NCBI RefSeq assembly: GCF_000406165.1
Contig: NZ_CM001977.1
Span: 2,803,064-2,867,063 of the forward strand
Reading direction: 5' to 3'
From: Dickeya zeae NCPPB 2538
Lineage (GTDB): Bacteria; Pseudomonadota; Gammaproteobacteria; Enterobacterales; Enterobacteriaceae
DNA: 64,000 nucleotides
This document shows, piece by piece, positions 16,817 through 25,513 of this stretch (its first letter is position 1; every line of letters begins with the position of its first letter). A model generated the notes under the pieces. The model was not told the DNA's origin. It did not search any database and saw only the letters and a program-made list of their open reading frames with translations. Position numbers and translations under genes: made by a program.

Positions 16817-18271
16817 ATGGCTACGACGGTTAGCAGTAACGCAGACATTATCTCTTCGATAGGTATGAACTTGGGTACCTCGGTCAGTGGTTCCTCACTC
16901 GACCTGAGTTCTCTGCTCACCAAGCTGCAAACTGTCGAAGAACAGCGTTTGACCCCTTACCAAAACAAACAAACCTCGCTGAGCGCACAAGCAACTGCTT
17001 ATAGCGCAGTCGAAGCGTCGATGAAGAGTCTGCAGACTGCAACCACAACACTGCAGAATATAAAGAATATTACATCGACTGCAGTGACAAGCACTAACAC
17101 GGCATTCAGTGCAAGCACAGACAGTACCGCTGTGGCCGGGACTTATAGCATTTTTGTTAATAACCTGGCTCAGGCACAGTCGCAAATCTCAGGGGCTTTT
17201 AGCAGTGCCTCGACTGCTCTGGTGTCCGGCGGCACATCTAGCACCAGCAGTACAATTACAATTTCTCAGCCTGGCCAGTCGACCCCTCTGAGTATTACTT
17301 TAACGGATGACAAAACGTCATTGAATGATATCCGTGACGCTATTAACAATGCCGGTGGCAGCGTCAGCGCCAGTATCATTAATAACGGCACCAGCAACTA
17401 CCTGATGCTGACCGCAAAAAATACCGGTACGCAATCTGCAATGACTATCTCCGTAAGCGGTAACCTGTCCAGCCCGCTGGGTAGTTTCACTGAACAGGTA
17501 GCCGCCAAAGATGCGTCGTTTACGCTTAATGGCATGTCGGTCACTAGCCAAAGCAATACGGTGACTACCGCTATCACTGGCGTAACGCTGAATCTTAAAG
17601 CAGCATCAACGACCGGTTCATCTGCAGAAAGTCTGAGCATTTCCTCAGATGCTACCGGTACACAACAAGCAATCCAGAACTGGGTCACAGCCTACAACAA
17701 CGTACTGGATACTATAAGCAAGCAGACTAACTACACTGCACCGACTGCAGCCGAGCAAAGTAGCGGCAGCCAATCTGCCAGTAACGGCGCACTGGTTGGT
17801 GACAGTACCGTTCGTACCATTCAACGACAGTTACAGAGTTTGATGACCAACCTACAAACTGGTAGTGGTAGTCTGCATACCATGGCTGACCTGGGAATTA
17901 CTCAGGATCCAACCAATAACGGCAAACTGCTTGTCGATAACACCAAACTGACAAATACACTCAAAACCAGCGCGGGTAGTGTAACGACATTCCTCACCGG
18001 CGACGGCTCCACTACCGGATTCGCAACCCAGGCAGGGAATTATCTGAGCAAGACGCTGGATTCAAGTGATGGATTGATCAAATCAGCTCAGGCTGGCATC
18101 AAGACGAGTCAGGCAACCGTAACTAAACAGCTTGCCAGTATTCAGGACAGTATTGATGCGACGATGAGTCGCTATAAGACTCAATTTACCCAGCTCAACA
18201 CTTTGCTGTCTACACTGTCGTCAACCAGTAGTTACCTGACACAGCAGTTTAATAAAACCAGCAGCAGCTAA
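16817..18271 (+). CDS. fliD: Filament cap protein FliD (HAP2)
   Basis: FliD, 484 residues, forms the pentameric cap under which flagellin subunits polymerise. The N-terminal coiled coil contains SSLLTKLQTVEEQRLTPYQN and the C-terminal region the matching helices (YKTQFTQLNTLLSTLSSTSSYL); the middle is the Ser/Thr/Asn-rich FliD_N/FliD_C beta domains. Length is close to that of E. coli FliD. The ATG at 16817 has an AGGG site and is served by the sigma-28 promoter at 16753. It leads fliD-fliS-fliT, the usual cap-chaperone operon. Confidence 0.96.
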   Translation: MATTVSSNADIISSIGMNLGTSVSGSSLDLSSLLTKLQTVEEQRLTPYQNKQTSLSAQATAYSAVEASMKSLQTATTTLQNIKNITSTAVTSTNTAFSASTDSTAVAGTYSIFVNNLAQAQSQISGAFSSASTALVSGGTSSTSSTITISQPGQSTPLSITLTDDKTSLNDIRDAINNAGGSVSASIINNGTSNYLMLTAKNTGTQSAMTISVSGNLSSPLGSFTEQVAAKDASFTLNGMSVTSQSNTVTTAITGVTLNLKAASTTGSSAESLSISSDATGTQQAIQNWVTAYNNVLDTISKQTNYTAPTAAEQSSGSQSASNGALVGDSTVRTIQRQLQSLMTNLQTGSGSLHTMADLGITQDPTNNGKLLVDNTKLTNTLKTSAGSVTTFLTGDGSTTGFATQAGNYLSKTLDSSDGLIKSAQAGIKTSQATVTKQLASIQDSIDATMSRYKTQFTQLNTLLSTLSSTSSYLTQQFNKTSSS

Positions 18272-18284
18272 TTAGCCCAGATGT

Positions 18285-18317
18285 ATCTGACGTGCTCTAT
18301 TTTGTAGCACGTCAGAT
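18285..18317 (+). other. Strong hairpin between fliD and fliS
   Basis: A perfect 12-bp stem (ATCTGACGTGCT / AGCACGTCAGAT) with a 9-base loop starts 13 bases after the fliD stop. It has no immediate U-run, although an AT-rich tract with T6 follows about 20 bases later. It may act as a partial terminator or RNase barrier that sets fliD:fliST ratios. Confidence 0.65.
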
Positions 18318-18369
18318 AACGATAAGTATTATTTTTTATCATTATTAATCGGTTATTCAACGCATGGTC

Positions 18370-18780
18370 ATGTATAGAAAGAGTGCCAGTCAGGCGTATG
18401 CTCAGGTAAGTGTGGAAAGCGCAGTAATGAGCGCCAGCCCACATCATCTGATCGTTATGCTATTTGACGGGACTAAAAGTGCACTTGTCCGGGCAAGAAT
18501 TCTTCTTGAGCAGAATGACGTCGTCGGCAAAGGGAATGCGCTATCTAAAGCCATTGATATCATCAGTAATGGCTTGAAGCTCGGATTAGATATGGAAAAC
18601 GGCGGCGAACTGGCAGAAAACCTTGCCGACCTTTACGACTACATGGTGCGTCGATTATTGCATGCCAATATTAATAATGATTTGCAGGCAATTATGGAAG
18701 TGGAAGCTCTCCTTGATAACATTGCGGATGCATGGAAACAAATTGGGCCGGGTTATCAATCAACGACGGAAACGCGCTAA
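18370..18780 (+). CDS. fliS: Flagellin export chaperone FliS
   Basis: FliS, 136 residues, an all-helical cytosolic chaperone that binds the C terminus of FliC and keeps it from polymerising before export. It closely matches E. coli FliS (AYAQVSVESAVMSASPHHL, MLFDGTKSALVRAR, DYMVRRLLHANINND). I chose ATG 18370 (MYRKSASQAYAQ) because the homologue starts there; ATG 18364 six bases earlier is equally possible, as neither has a strong ribosome site. It overlaps fliT by one base (TAATG). Confidence 0.94.
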   Translation: MYRKSASQAYAQVSVESAVMSASPHHLIVMLFDGTKSALVRARILLEQNDVVGKGNALSKAIDIISNGLKLGLDMENGGELAENLADLYDYMVRRLLHANINNDLQAIMEVEALLDNIADAWKQIGPGYQSTTETR

Positions 18781-19142
18781 TGGAAAATCTCTCTCCATTA
18801 CTAACTGAGTATCAGGGGTTACTCACACTCATCCGGAATATCAAAACCATGGCCCTCAATGGATTATGGGATGATGTTGTTGAACAGGAAATTGTTTATA
18901 TTCAGTCAATAGAGAGAATCAGCCAGATTACAGTCCCTGCCAATATCCCCAGCACGGTGCAATTACAGTTCCGGCAACTGCTTCAGGATATACTGGATAC
19001 GGAAGCGCAGGTGAAGGAACTGCTACAAAACAGAATGCAAGAGCTGGCAGTCTTGATCCAGCAGTCTCAAAACCAAAAATCAGTCAATAATACATACGCC
19101 GAGTTTTCCAACGATATTCTTCCTGGGAAACCCCAGTCCTGA
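18780..19142 (+). CDS. fliT: FliD export chaperone / FlhDC regulator FliT
   Basis: FliT, 120 residues, predicted helical (SPLLTEYQGLLTLIRNIKTMAL at its start). In enterics FliT escorts the cap protein FliD for export and, once free, binds FlhC to damp FlhDC activity. The start ATG overlaps the fliS stop (TAATG at 18778-18782), so translation is coupled. A longer in-frame start at 18732 lies inside fliS and is unlikely. Sequence conservation is modest but length and position fit exactly. Confidence 0.88.
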   Translation: MENLSPLLTEYQGLLTLIRNIKTMALNGLWDDVVEQEIVYIQSIERISQITVPANIPSTVQLQFRQLLQDILDTEAQVKELLQNRMQELAVLIQQSQNQKSVNNTYAEFSNDILPGKPQS

Positions 19143-19212
19143 TTAACACCGCCGCCTTATTCACTGACGAGCCCTGACCACTAAGAACGGGCTCATCGCT
19201 ACGATATTTATG

Positions 19213-19490
19213 ACTATACCCTTCATACTTCAAGTTACAGGTGCGTTGGCTGCGTTCAAATAGACTTATGCCAATTTGTCACTCACCCCAGTCATTTTTT
19301 TGTGTAAGCTCCTGGGGATGAAATGAGAGACATCCTGTCTCTCACCGGAGGCCAGCCGTTGGCTGGTCAAATTCGTTCCCAACGAATTTGTCGCTCGATC
19401 GCTACGTTACAGGGCTCTAAAGGGCCAACGCGTGACGTTGTTCAACACGCTGGCGTGTTGTACTGCAACTCGAATTATTTTAGGTACATA
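19213..19490. repeat. MITE-like intergenic element made of consecutive hairpins
   Basis: About 278 bases flanked by imperfect terminal inverted repeats: the left end reads ACTATACCCTTCATACTTCA and the right end, read inwards, TATGTACCTAAAATAATTCG; both continue into AGTT-CAG. Inside is a row of tight hairpins: 19325-19343 (GAGAGACA/TGTCTCTC), 19352-19366 (CCAGCC/GGCTGG), 19369-19389 (AAATTCGTT/AACGAATTT), 19426-19440 (CAACG/CGTTG) and 19443-19460 (CAACACGC/GCGTGTTG), with loops of 2-5 bases. No coding frame. End sequences of this kind recur between genes in Pectobacteriaceae and related enterics (from memory); it is non-autonomous. Confidence 0.75.
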
Positions 19491-19595
19491 CATTTTTCTT
19501 AAAAATCAGGGTGAATAGCCAGTGACTATTCACCCTGATACAAAAGCGCAATATATAACGCTCCTGGATTGCATCGCAAAATCATTGACTTGCGA

Positions 19596-19910
19596 TTATA
19601 TCGTCATATTCATCACTTCCTGGTAGGCTGACACCAGTTTGTTGCGCACCTGAACGCCCATCTGCAAAGCAATGGAAGCCTTTTGGTTATCAATCATCAC
19701 ATCGTTCAGGGCAACCCCCGGCTTACCTAACGTAAACGCCTCGCCTTGTGCCTGAGCTTGTGTGCGCGTTTCGTTGATTTTCTCAATTGCAGCTTTCAGC
19801 TCACTGGCAAAGCCAGACTGCGACGCTGCAGTGGAATCCAGTCCACCGGCAGCTTTGGTTGCGGTAACCTGCATTTGCTGCAATACCGCATCAATACCCT
19901 GAATAGACAT
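19596..19910 (-). CDS. fliE: Flagellar hook-basal body complex protein FliE
   Basis: FliE, 104 residues, links the MS ring to the proximal rod and is the first rod component exported. The helical pattern and C-terminal LNDVMIDNQKASIALQMG with VRNKLVSAYQEVMNM are characteristic. GAGGA precedes the ATG. It is transcribed alone, divergently from fliF, as in E. coli. Confidence 0.96.
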   Translation of the reverse strand: MSIQGIDAVLQQMQVTATKAAGGLDSTAASQSGFASELKAAIEKINETRTQAQAQGEAFTLGKPGVALNDVMIDNQKASIALQMGVQVRNKLVSAYQEVMNMTI

Positions 19911-20242
19911 GCTCTATTCCTCAACTAAAGATTGAGAACATAATAAAAACGAAATAAATTATAAACATACATAACACCAGCAAGAAAAAACCGCTGGTAA
20001 CGCAGTTTATTTCACATACATCTCTTTACCGGTTTACTACGCTATCATATCCGTAAGGTAGTAAATCGTATAAATGACATTAAAAATGCCAGCTTATCGA
20101 CCCATCAATTTTCGCGTTACGGAAAATAATGGCATGCCGGTAAATGTCGGTGATGAGTTTTTATGATTGCGCAATCAGGGAGTTCTGTTTTGTTACGTTA
20201 CAACGTTATCCATATCGTTCAGCAACCAGGCAGAGATAGAGT
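19911..20242. promoter_or_regulatory. Divergent fliE-fliF control region
   Basis: A 332-base AT-rich interval that must carry the class II promoters of fliE (minus) and the fliF operon (plus). No FlhDC box with both half-sites could be read with confidence; the segment AATGGCATGCCGGTAAAT near 20128 is the closest single half-site. Confidence 0.5.
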
Positions 20243-21967
20243 ATGAACGCCTTAACATCCGGAGCCGCTACCGGTGGGAAAAGCTTTGGCGAGATACTCA
20301 ACCGTTTGCGTGCCAATCCTAAAATCCCTTTGTTGATTGCTGCGGCAGCAACGATTGCTATTGTTGTCGCCTTGTCATTGTGGGCTCGTGGCCCAGATTA
20401 TCGCGTGCTCTATACCAATATTAACGAGCGCGATGGTGGCAGCATTGTTTCCGAACTGGGAAAAATGAATATCCCTTACCGCTTTGCGGAAAACGGTGCA
20501 GCCATTCTGATCCCGGCAGACAAAGTCTATGAAACCCGATTGAAACTGGCCCAGCAAGGTCTGCCGAAAGGTGGTGCAGTCGGTTTTGAACTGCTCGATC
20601 AAGAAAAATTCGGTATCAGCCAGTTCAGCGAACAAATTAATTACCAGCGAGCCCTTGAAGGTGAGCTGGCAAGAACCATGGAAACGCTGGGGCCAATCCA
20701 GAGTGCTCGCGTTCACCTGGCTATTCCTAAACCCTCATTGTTTGTACGCGAGCAAAAATCTCCCTCTGCAGCGGTTACCGTCACACTGCAACCAGGCCGT
20801 GCACTGGATGATAGCCAAATCAACGCGATTACCTACCTCGTTTCCAGCAGCGTAGCCGGACTCCCCGCCGACAAGGTGACCGTCGTTGATCAGACAGGCA
20901 AACTGCTGACGCAAAACGATGGTTCGGGACGTGATCTGAATGCCGCGCAGTTGAAATATGCCAACGAGGTAGAAAGTAATTACCAGCGCCGCATTGAAGC
21001 CATCCTGACTCCGGTAGTCGGCGCGGGCAATGTACATGCGCAGGTCACTGCTCAAATCGATTTTGCCAATCGTGAACAGACTGATGAACAATATCAGCCG
21101 AACCAGACACCCAATCAGGCCGCGGTACGTTCTCAGCAGACCAGTCAAAGCGACCAGCGTGGTGGGCCGAATGTAGGTGGTGTGCCTGGCGCGCTGTCTA
21201 ATACCCCGACCCCAGCGCCGACAGCGCCTATTTCAACACCGCCGGCAAACAACGCGAATAATGCCAATAACGCTAACAATACCAATAACGCGAACAACGC
21301 TAATGCTACGGGGAACAATACCCAAACATCGGCAAGCAATTCGGCAAACCAGACATTCAACAGCCGTCGTGATCAGACAATCAACTATGAAGTTGACCGT
21401 ACCATTCGCCATACCAAACAAAGCACTGGAAGCGTTCAGCGTTTGTCTGTCGCCGTAGTAGTTAACTACACACAAGGCGAAGATGGTAAGCCAGCAGCGC
21501 TCAGTGATGAACAGCTCAAGAAAATCGAAGCGTTAGTACGTGAATCCATGGGCTTCTCCAGTGATCGTGGTGACTCCGTGAACGTAGTCAACACGCCATT
21601 CACCGTCACTGACACTTCTGCGGGTGAACTGCCCTTCTGGAAGAAACAAGCATTCTTCGATCTGCTGATTGAAGCAGGCCGCTGGCTGCTGGTACTGATT
21701 GTTGGTTGGATTATGTATCGCAAACTGGTGCGTCCGCAGTTGCAAAGACGTACTCAGATACAACAAGCTGCCGAGGCTGCTGCTGCGCTGCGTGGTCAGG
21801 ATTCGGATGTCTCCGTCACCATCAGTGCAATGGAAGAGGAAATACAGAAGAAATCCGAACAGCGGGCTCATGCCGAGATGCACAGCCAGCGTATTCGTGA
21901 GCTGGCCGAGAACGATCCTCGTGTTGTCGCACTGGTAATCCGCCACTGGATGAGTAACGAACTATGA
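20243..21967 (+). CDS. fliF: Flagellar MS-ring protein FliF
   Basis: FliF, 574 residues, forms the MS ring around the export gate. TM1 is at about residues 29-49 and TM2 at about 475-492; between them are the YscJ-like ring-building motifs (YTNINERDGGSIVSELGKMN, AIPKPSLFVREQKSPSAAV) and the FliF C domain. The C-terminal tail (LAENDPRVVALVIRHWM) binds FliG. An unusual asparagine-rich run of NNA repeats occupies about residues 334-360 in the exposed inter-domain loop (bases 21244-21320). First gene of fliFGHIJ(K); it overlaps fliG by four bases. Confidence 0.97.
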   Translation: MNALTSGAATGGKSFGEILNRLRANPKIPLLIAAAATIAIVVALSLWARGPDYRVLYTNINERDGGSIVSELGKMNIPYRFAENGAAILIPADKVYETRLKLAQQGLPKGGAVGFELLDQEKFGISQFSEQINYQRALEGELARTMETLGPIQSARVHLAIPKPSLFVREQKSPSAAVTVTLQPGRALDDSQINAITYLVSSSVAGLPADKVTVVDQTGKLLTQNDGSGRDLNAAQLKYANEVESNYQRRIEAILTPVVGAGNVHAQVTAQIDFANREQTDEQYQPNQTPNQAAVRSQQTSQSDQRGGPNVGGVPGALSNTPTPAPTAPISTPPANNANNANNANNTNNANNANATGNNTQTSASNSANQTFNSRRDQTINYEVDRTIRHTKQSTGSVQRLSVAVVVNYTQGEDGKPAALSDEQLKKIEALVRESMGFSSDRGDSVNVVNTPFTVTDTSAGELPFWKKQAFFDLLIEAGRWLLVLIVGWIMYRKLVRPQLQRRTQIQQAAEAAAALRGQDSDVSVTISAMEEEIQKKSEQRAHAEMHSQRIRELAENDPRVVALVIRHWMSNEL

Positions 21968-22956
21968 GTCTGACAGGTACAGAAAAAAGCGCCGTCTTAT
22001 TAATGACCATCGGCGAAGATCGTGCAGCGGAAGTATTTACGCACCTTTCAACGCGTGAAGTTCAGCATCTCAGTGCTGCGATGGCCAACATGAAGCAGGT
22101 ATCTCAGTCTGAGTTACTGGAAGTGCTACGCGAGTTTGATCTTGAAGCTGAGCAGTATGCCGCATTGGGCGTCAATGCAGGCGAATACCTCCGTTCTGTG
22201 CTGGTTAAAGCGCTGGGTGAAGAGCGTGCCTCTAGCCTGCTGGAAGACATTCTTGAAAGCAAAGAAACGTCTACTGGTATGGAAACGCTCAACTTCATGG
22301 AACCGCAAAGCGCTGCTGACCTTATTCGCGACGAACATCCGCAGATTATCGCGACCATTCTGGTGCACCTCAAACGTGCACAGGCGGCGGATATTCTGGC
22401 GCATTTCGATGAACGTATGCGTAATGACGTTATGTTGCGTATCGCCACCTTTGGTGGCGTGCAGCCGTCGGCACTGGCGGAATTGACCGAAGTGCTTAAC
22501 GGACTGTTGGATGGTCAAAACCTCAAACGCAGTAAGATGGGTGGTGTTCGTACTGCGGCAGAAATCATCAACCTGATGAAAACGCAGCACGAAGAAGCCG
22601 TTATCGATGCAGTACGCGAATTCGACGGCGAACTGGCGCAAAAAATTATCGACGAAATGTTCCTGTTCGAAAACCTGGTGGAAGTGGACGACCGCAGTAT
22701 CCAGCGTCTGCTGCAGGAAGTGGAGTCCGAGTCTTTGCTGATCGCTCTGAAAGGCGCCGAGCAGCCGCTACGCGAGAAGTTCCTGCGCAACATGTCGCAG
22801 CGTGCGGCAGAAATTCTGCGCGACGACCTGGCGACCCGTGGCCCAGTCCGTATGTCTCAGGTGGAAAACGAACAGAAAGCCATTCTGCTTATTGTGCGTC
22901 GTCTGGCAGACAGCGGAGAAATGATTATCGGTGGTGGTGATGACGCGTTTGTCTAA
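21964..22956 (+). CDS. fliG: Flagellar motor switch protein FliG
   Basis: FliG, 330 residues, couples the MS ring to the C ring and supplies the rotor charges that interact with MotA. It shows three armadillo-like domains with the EHPQIIATILVHL middle-domain motif and the C-terminal torque helix region (VDDRSIQRLLQEVESESLLI, LREKFLRNMSQRAAEILRDD). Start ATG overlaps the fliF stop by four bases; the 3' end overlaps fliH by 17 bases. Very close to E. coli FliG. Confidence 0.98.
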   Translation: MSLTGTEKSAVLLMTIGEDRAAEVFTHLSTREVQHLSAAMANMKQVSQSELLEVLREFDLEAEQYAALGVNAGEYLRSVLVKALGEERASSLLEDILESKETSTGMETLNFMEPQSAADLIRDEHPQIIATILVHLKRAQAADILAHFDERMRNDVMLRIATFGGVQPSALAELTEVLNGLLDGQNLKRSKMGGVRTAAEIINLMKTQHEEAVIDAVREFDGELAQKIIDEMFLFENLVEVDDRSIQRLLQEVESESLLIALKGAEQPLREKFLRNMSQRAAEILRDDLATRGPVRMSQVENEQKAILLIVRRLADSGEMIIGGGDDAFV

Positions 22957-23692
22957 TTCTTCCAGTGATCTTGACTGGCAACCGTGGAAGCTGGATGACC
23001 TTTCCGCCCCTACCGCCCCTGCAGTTAAAGAGGCGGCAACAGCGGCTGCGCCCTCTTCCGCGTCAACCCCGGTGTCATCGGAAGATGATAACGGCTTTTT
23101 CGCTATGTCTGATTTTCAGCAACCGCAGGATGACCTGGCAACATTGCGTGAACAGGTACTGCAACAGGCTCGCGAAACCGGGTTTGCTGAAGGCAAACAA
23201 CAGGGATACGCAGCAGGGTATCAGGATGGACTGCAGGCGGGTACACAGCAGGGATTGCAAAATGCAGTTCAGCAGCAGCAGCCGGTTATTGCCCAGATGC
23301 AGCAAATGGTCAATGAATTCCAGCAAACATTGGATTCTCTTGACAGCGTCATCGTTTCACGGCTGATGCAACTGGCTTTAACCGCCGCCAGACAGGTCAT
23401 TGGTCAATCGCCGGTTTGTGACGGCACCGCACTGATGGGGCAAATACAGCAGCTTATTCAGCAAGAACCTATGTTTAGCGGTAAACCGCAGTTGCGGGTG
23501 CACCCTTCAGATCTGGAGATGGTAGAGCAGCACCTCGGGCCAACCCTCAGTCTGCATGGCTGGCGGTTGTTGGCGGATAACCAGTTACATCCCGGTGGAT
23601 GCAAAGTCAGCGCTGAAGAAGGGGATCTCGACGCGAGCATTGCCACACGCTGGCATGAACTTTGCCGACTGGCTGCGCCGGGAGAACTGTGA
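22940..23692 (+). CDS. fliH: Flagellar export ATPase regulator FliH
   Basis: FliH, 250 residues, is the stator-like negative regulator of FliI in the export ATPase complex. It has an N-terminal tryptophan motif (DWQPWKLDDL), a Gln-rich coiled coil with GxxxG-type spacing (FAEGKQQGYAAGYQDGLQAG) and a C-terminal FliI-binding domain (HPGGCKVSAEEGDLDASIATR). I placed the start at ATG 22940, matching the family N terminus, which overlaps the end of fliG. Confidence 0.93.
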   Translation: MTRLSNSSSDLDWQPWKLDDLSAPTAPAVKEAATAAAPSSASTPVSSEDDNGFFAMSDFQQPQDDLATLREQVLQQARETGFAEGKQQGYAAGYQDGLQAGTQQGLQNAVQQQQPVIAQMQQMVNEFQQTLDSLDSVIVSRLMQLALTAARQVIGQSPVCDGTALMGQIQQLIQQEPMFSGKPQLRVHPSDLEMVEQHLGPTLSLHGWRLLADNQLHPGGCKVSAEEGDLDASIATRWHELCRLAAPGEL

Positions 23693-25062
23693 TGACAGTG
23701 CGTCTCTCCCGTTGGCTTTCTTCCATCGATGCATTTGAAAAACGCATCACCAATACACCTTCGATACGCCGTTACGGACGGCTAACGCGGGCAACGGGAT
23801 TGGTGCTTGAAGCAACTGGCCTGCATATGCCATTAGGTTCGACCTGTTTGATTGAACGGCAAACCGGCAATCAGGTTGACGAAGTTGAAAGTGAAGTCGT
23901 CGGATTTAATGGTCAGAAACTGTTCCTGATGCCGCTTGAAGAAGTCGAAGGCATCATCCCCGGCGCTCGTGTCTACGAACGTGTTGGCCTGTCAGGCAGC
24001 AGCCAGGGCAAGCAATTGCCATTAGGTCCGGCATTGCTGGGACGAGTGCTGGACGGGAGTGCCAAGCCACTGGATGGTCTGCCGACGCCGGATACCGGCT
24101 ACAGCGCCCCGCTGATGACAGCGCCATTTAACCCTCTTCAGCGTACGCCGATCGAACATGTATTGGATGTCGGTGTTCGGGCTATTAATGCCTTGCTGAC
24201 CGTTGGCCGTGGTCAACGCATGGGGCTTTTCGCTGGATCCGGCGTGGGTAAAAGTGTGCTTCTCGGTATGATGGCGCGCTATACTCAAGCTGATGTGATT
24301 GTCGTTGGGTTAATCGGGGAGCGTGGGCGTGAAGTCAAAGACTTCATTGAAAACATCCTCGGTACTGAAGGGCTCGCACGTTCAGTGGTGATCGCAGCAC
24401 CAGCGGACGTCTCTCCCCTGCTGCGTATGCAGGGTGCGGCTTATGCTACACGTATCGCAGAAGATTTCCGCGATCGTGGACATCATGTATTGTTAATTAT
24501 GGATTCGCTGACGCGTTATGCGATGGCCCAGCGTGAAATTGCACTGGCAATTGGCGAGCCACCAGCAACCAAAGGTTATCCACCTTCAGTTTTCGCGAAA
24601 CTGCCAGCACTGGTAGAACGTGCAGGTAACGGTATTTCAGGCGGTGGTTCGATCACTGCATTTTATACGGTGTTGACCGAAGGTGACGATCAGCAAGATC
24701 CGATTGCTGACTCTGCCCGCGCGATTTTGGACGGCCACATTGTGTTGTCCCGTCAGTTGGCAGAATCCGGGCATTATCCGGCGATTGATATAGAAGCATC
24801 GATTAGCCGTGCTATGACAGCATTAATCGATGAGAACCATTATTCTGCGGTGAGGCAGTTCAAACAGTCGTTATCCAGTTACCAGCGCAATCGCGACCTG
24901 ATTAATGTGGGTGCCTATGCCGCTGGTAGCGACCCTATGCTTGATCGGGCGATACAGCTGTATCCGCAAATGCAACATTTTTTGCAGCAGGGAATGTTTG
25001 AGCGCAGTTCATTTGATGAAGCCTGTCAGGCACTCAATAACATTTTCCCGTATAATAGATAG
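23692..25062 (+). CDS. fliI: Flagellum-specific ATPase FliI
   Basis: FliI, 456 residues, is the F1-beta-like ATPase of flagellar export. Walker A is AGSGVGKS at about residues 180-187, then LIGERGREVKDFIEN, Walker B HVLLIMDSLTRYAMAQRE, and the C-terminal YQRNRDLINVGAYAAGSDP. Almost identical in layout to E. coli FliI (RYGRLTRATGLVLEATGL). The start ATG 23692 overlaps the fliH stop by one base; an upstream frame extension to 23662 is spurious. Confidence 0.98.
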   Translation: MTVRLSRWLSSIDAFEKRITNTPSIRRYGRLTRATGLVLEATGLHMPLGSTCLIERQTGNQVDEVESEVVGFNGQKLFLMPLEEVEGIIPGARVYERVGLSGSSQGKQLPLGPALLGRVLDGSAKPLDGLPTPDTGYSAPLMTAPFNPLQRTPIEHVLDVGVRAINALLTVGRGQRMGLFAGSGVGKSVLLGMMARYTQADVIVVGLIGERGREVKDFIENILGTEGLARSVVIAAPADVSPLLRMQGAAYATRIAEDFRDRGHHVLLIMDSLTRYAMAQREIALAIGEPPATKGYPPSVFAKLPALVERAGNGISGGGSITAFYTVLTEGDDQQDPIADSARAILDGHIVLSRQLAESGHYPAIDIEASISRAMTALIDENHYSAVRQFKQSLSSYQRNRDLINVGAYAAGSDPMLDRAIQLYPQMQHFLQQGMFERSSFDEACQALNNIFPYNR

Positions 25063-25070
25063 GAGGGCGA

Positions 25071-25511
25071 ATGAGTAGTCAATCAACCTTCGTCATGCTC
25101 CGTGATTTAGCCCAAAAGGAAGTCGATGCGGCAACAACGCATCTGGGCCAGGTACAAAAAGCCTATTCGCAGGCTGAACAGCAATTGAATATGTTGCTAG
25201 GTTACCATGATGATTATCGCCAGCGGCTCAGCGATTCAATGACCGAAGGCATGGCCAATACCGCCTGGCAGAATTACCAGCAATTTATTTTGACTCTGGA
25301 AAAAGCGATTGAGCAGCACCAGCATCAGTTATTAAATTGGTCTTCACGTTTGGATCAGGCGGTGAAAGCCTGGCAGGAAAAACAACAGCGGTTAAATGCA
25401 TTTAGTACGCTGCAACAACGTGAACAAACCAAAATGCTGGCGCACGAAAATCGCCTGGAACAAAAGCGGATGGATGAGTTCGCCCAACGTGCATCAATGA
25501 GGAAAACATAA
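25071..25511 (+). CDS. fliJ: Flagellar export chaperone FliJ
   Basis: FliJ, 146 residues, a two-helix coiled coil that sits in the FliI hexamer like the F1 gamma subunit and connects to FlhA. The sequence is all heptad-like, rich in Gln/Glu/Lys (AQKEVDAATTHLGQVQKAYS, KMLAHENRLEQKRMDEFAQR). AGGAGG precedes the start; it follows fliI by eight bases. Confidence 0.94.
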   Translation: MSSQSTFVMLRDLAQKEVDAATTHLGQVQKAYSQAEQQLNMLLGYHDDYRQRLSDSMTEGMANTAWQNYQQFILTLEKAIEQHQHQLLNWSSRLDQAVKAWQEKQQRLNAFSTLQQREQTKMLAHENRLEQKRMDEFAQRASMRKT

Positions 25512-25513
25512 TT

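Noticed and set aside
16524..16862. 112-codon open frame between fliC and fliD
   Set aside because: It spans the fliD sigma-28 promoter, overlaps the fliD start in another frame, and has no ribosome site or familiar motif.
19325..19460. CRISPR array
   Set aside because: The repeated units are different hairpins, not identical repeats with spacers.
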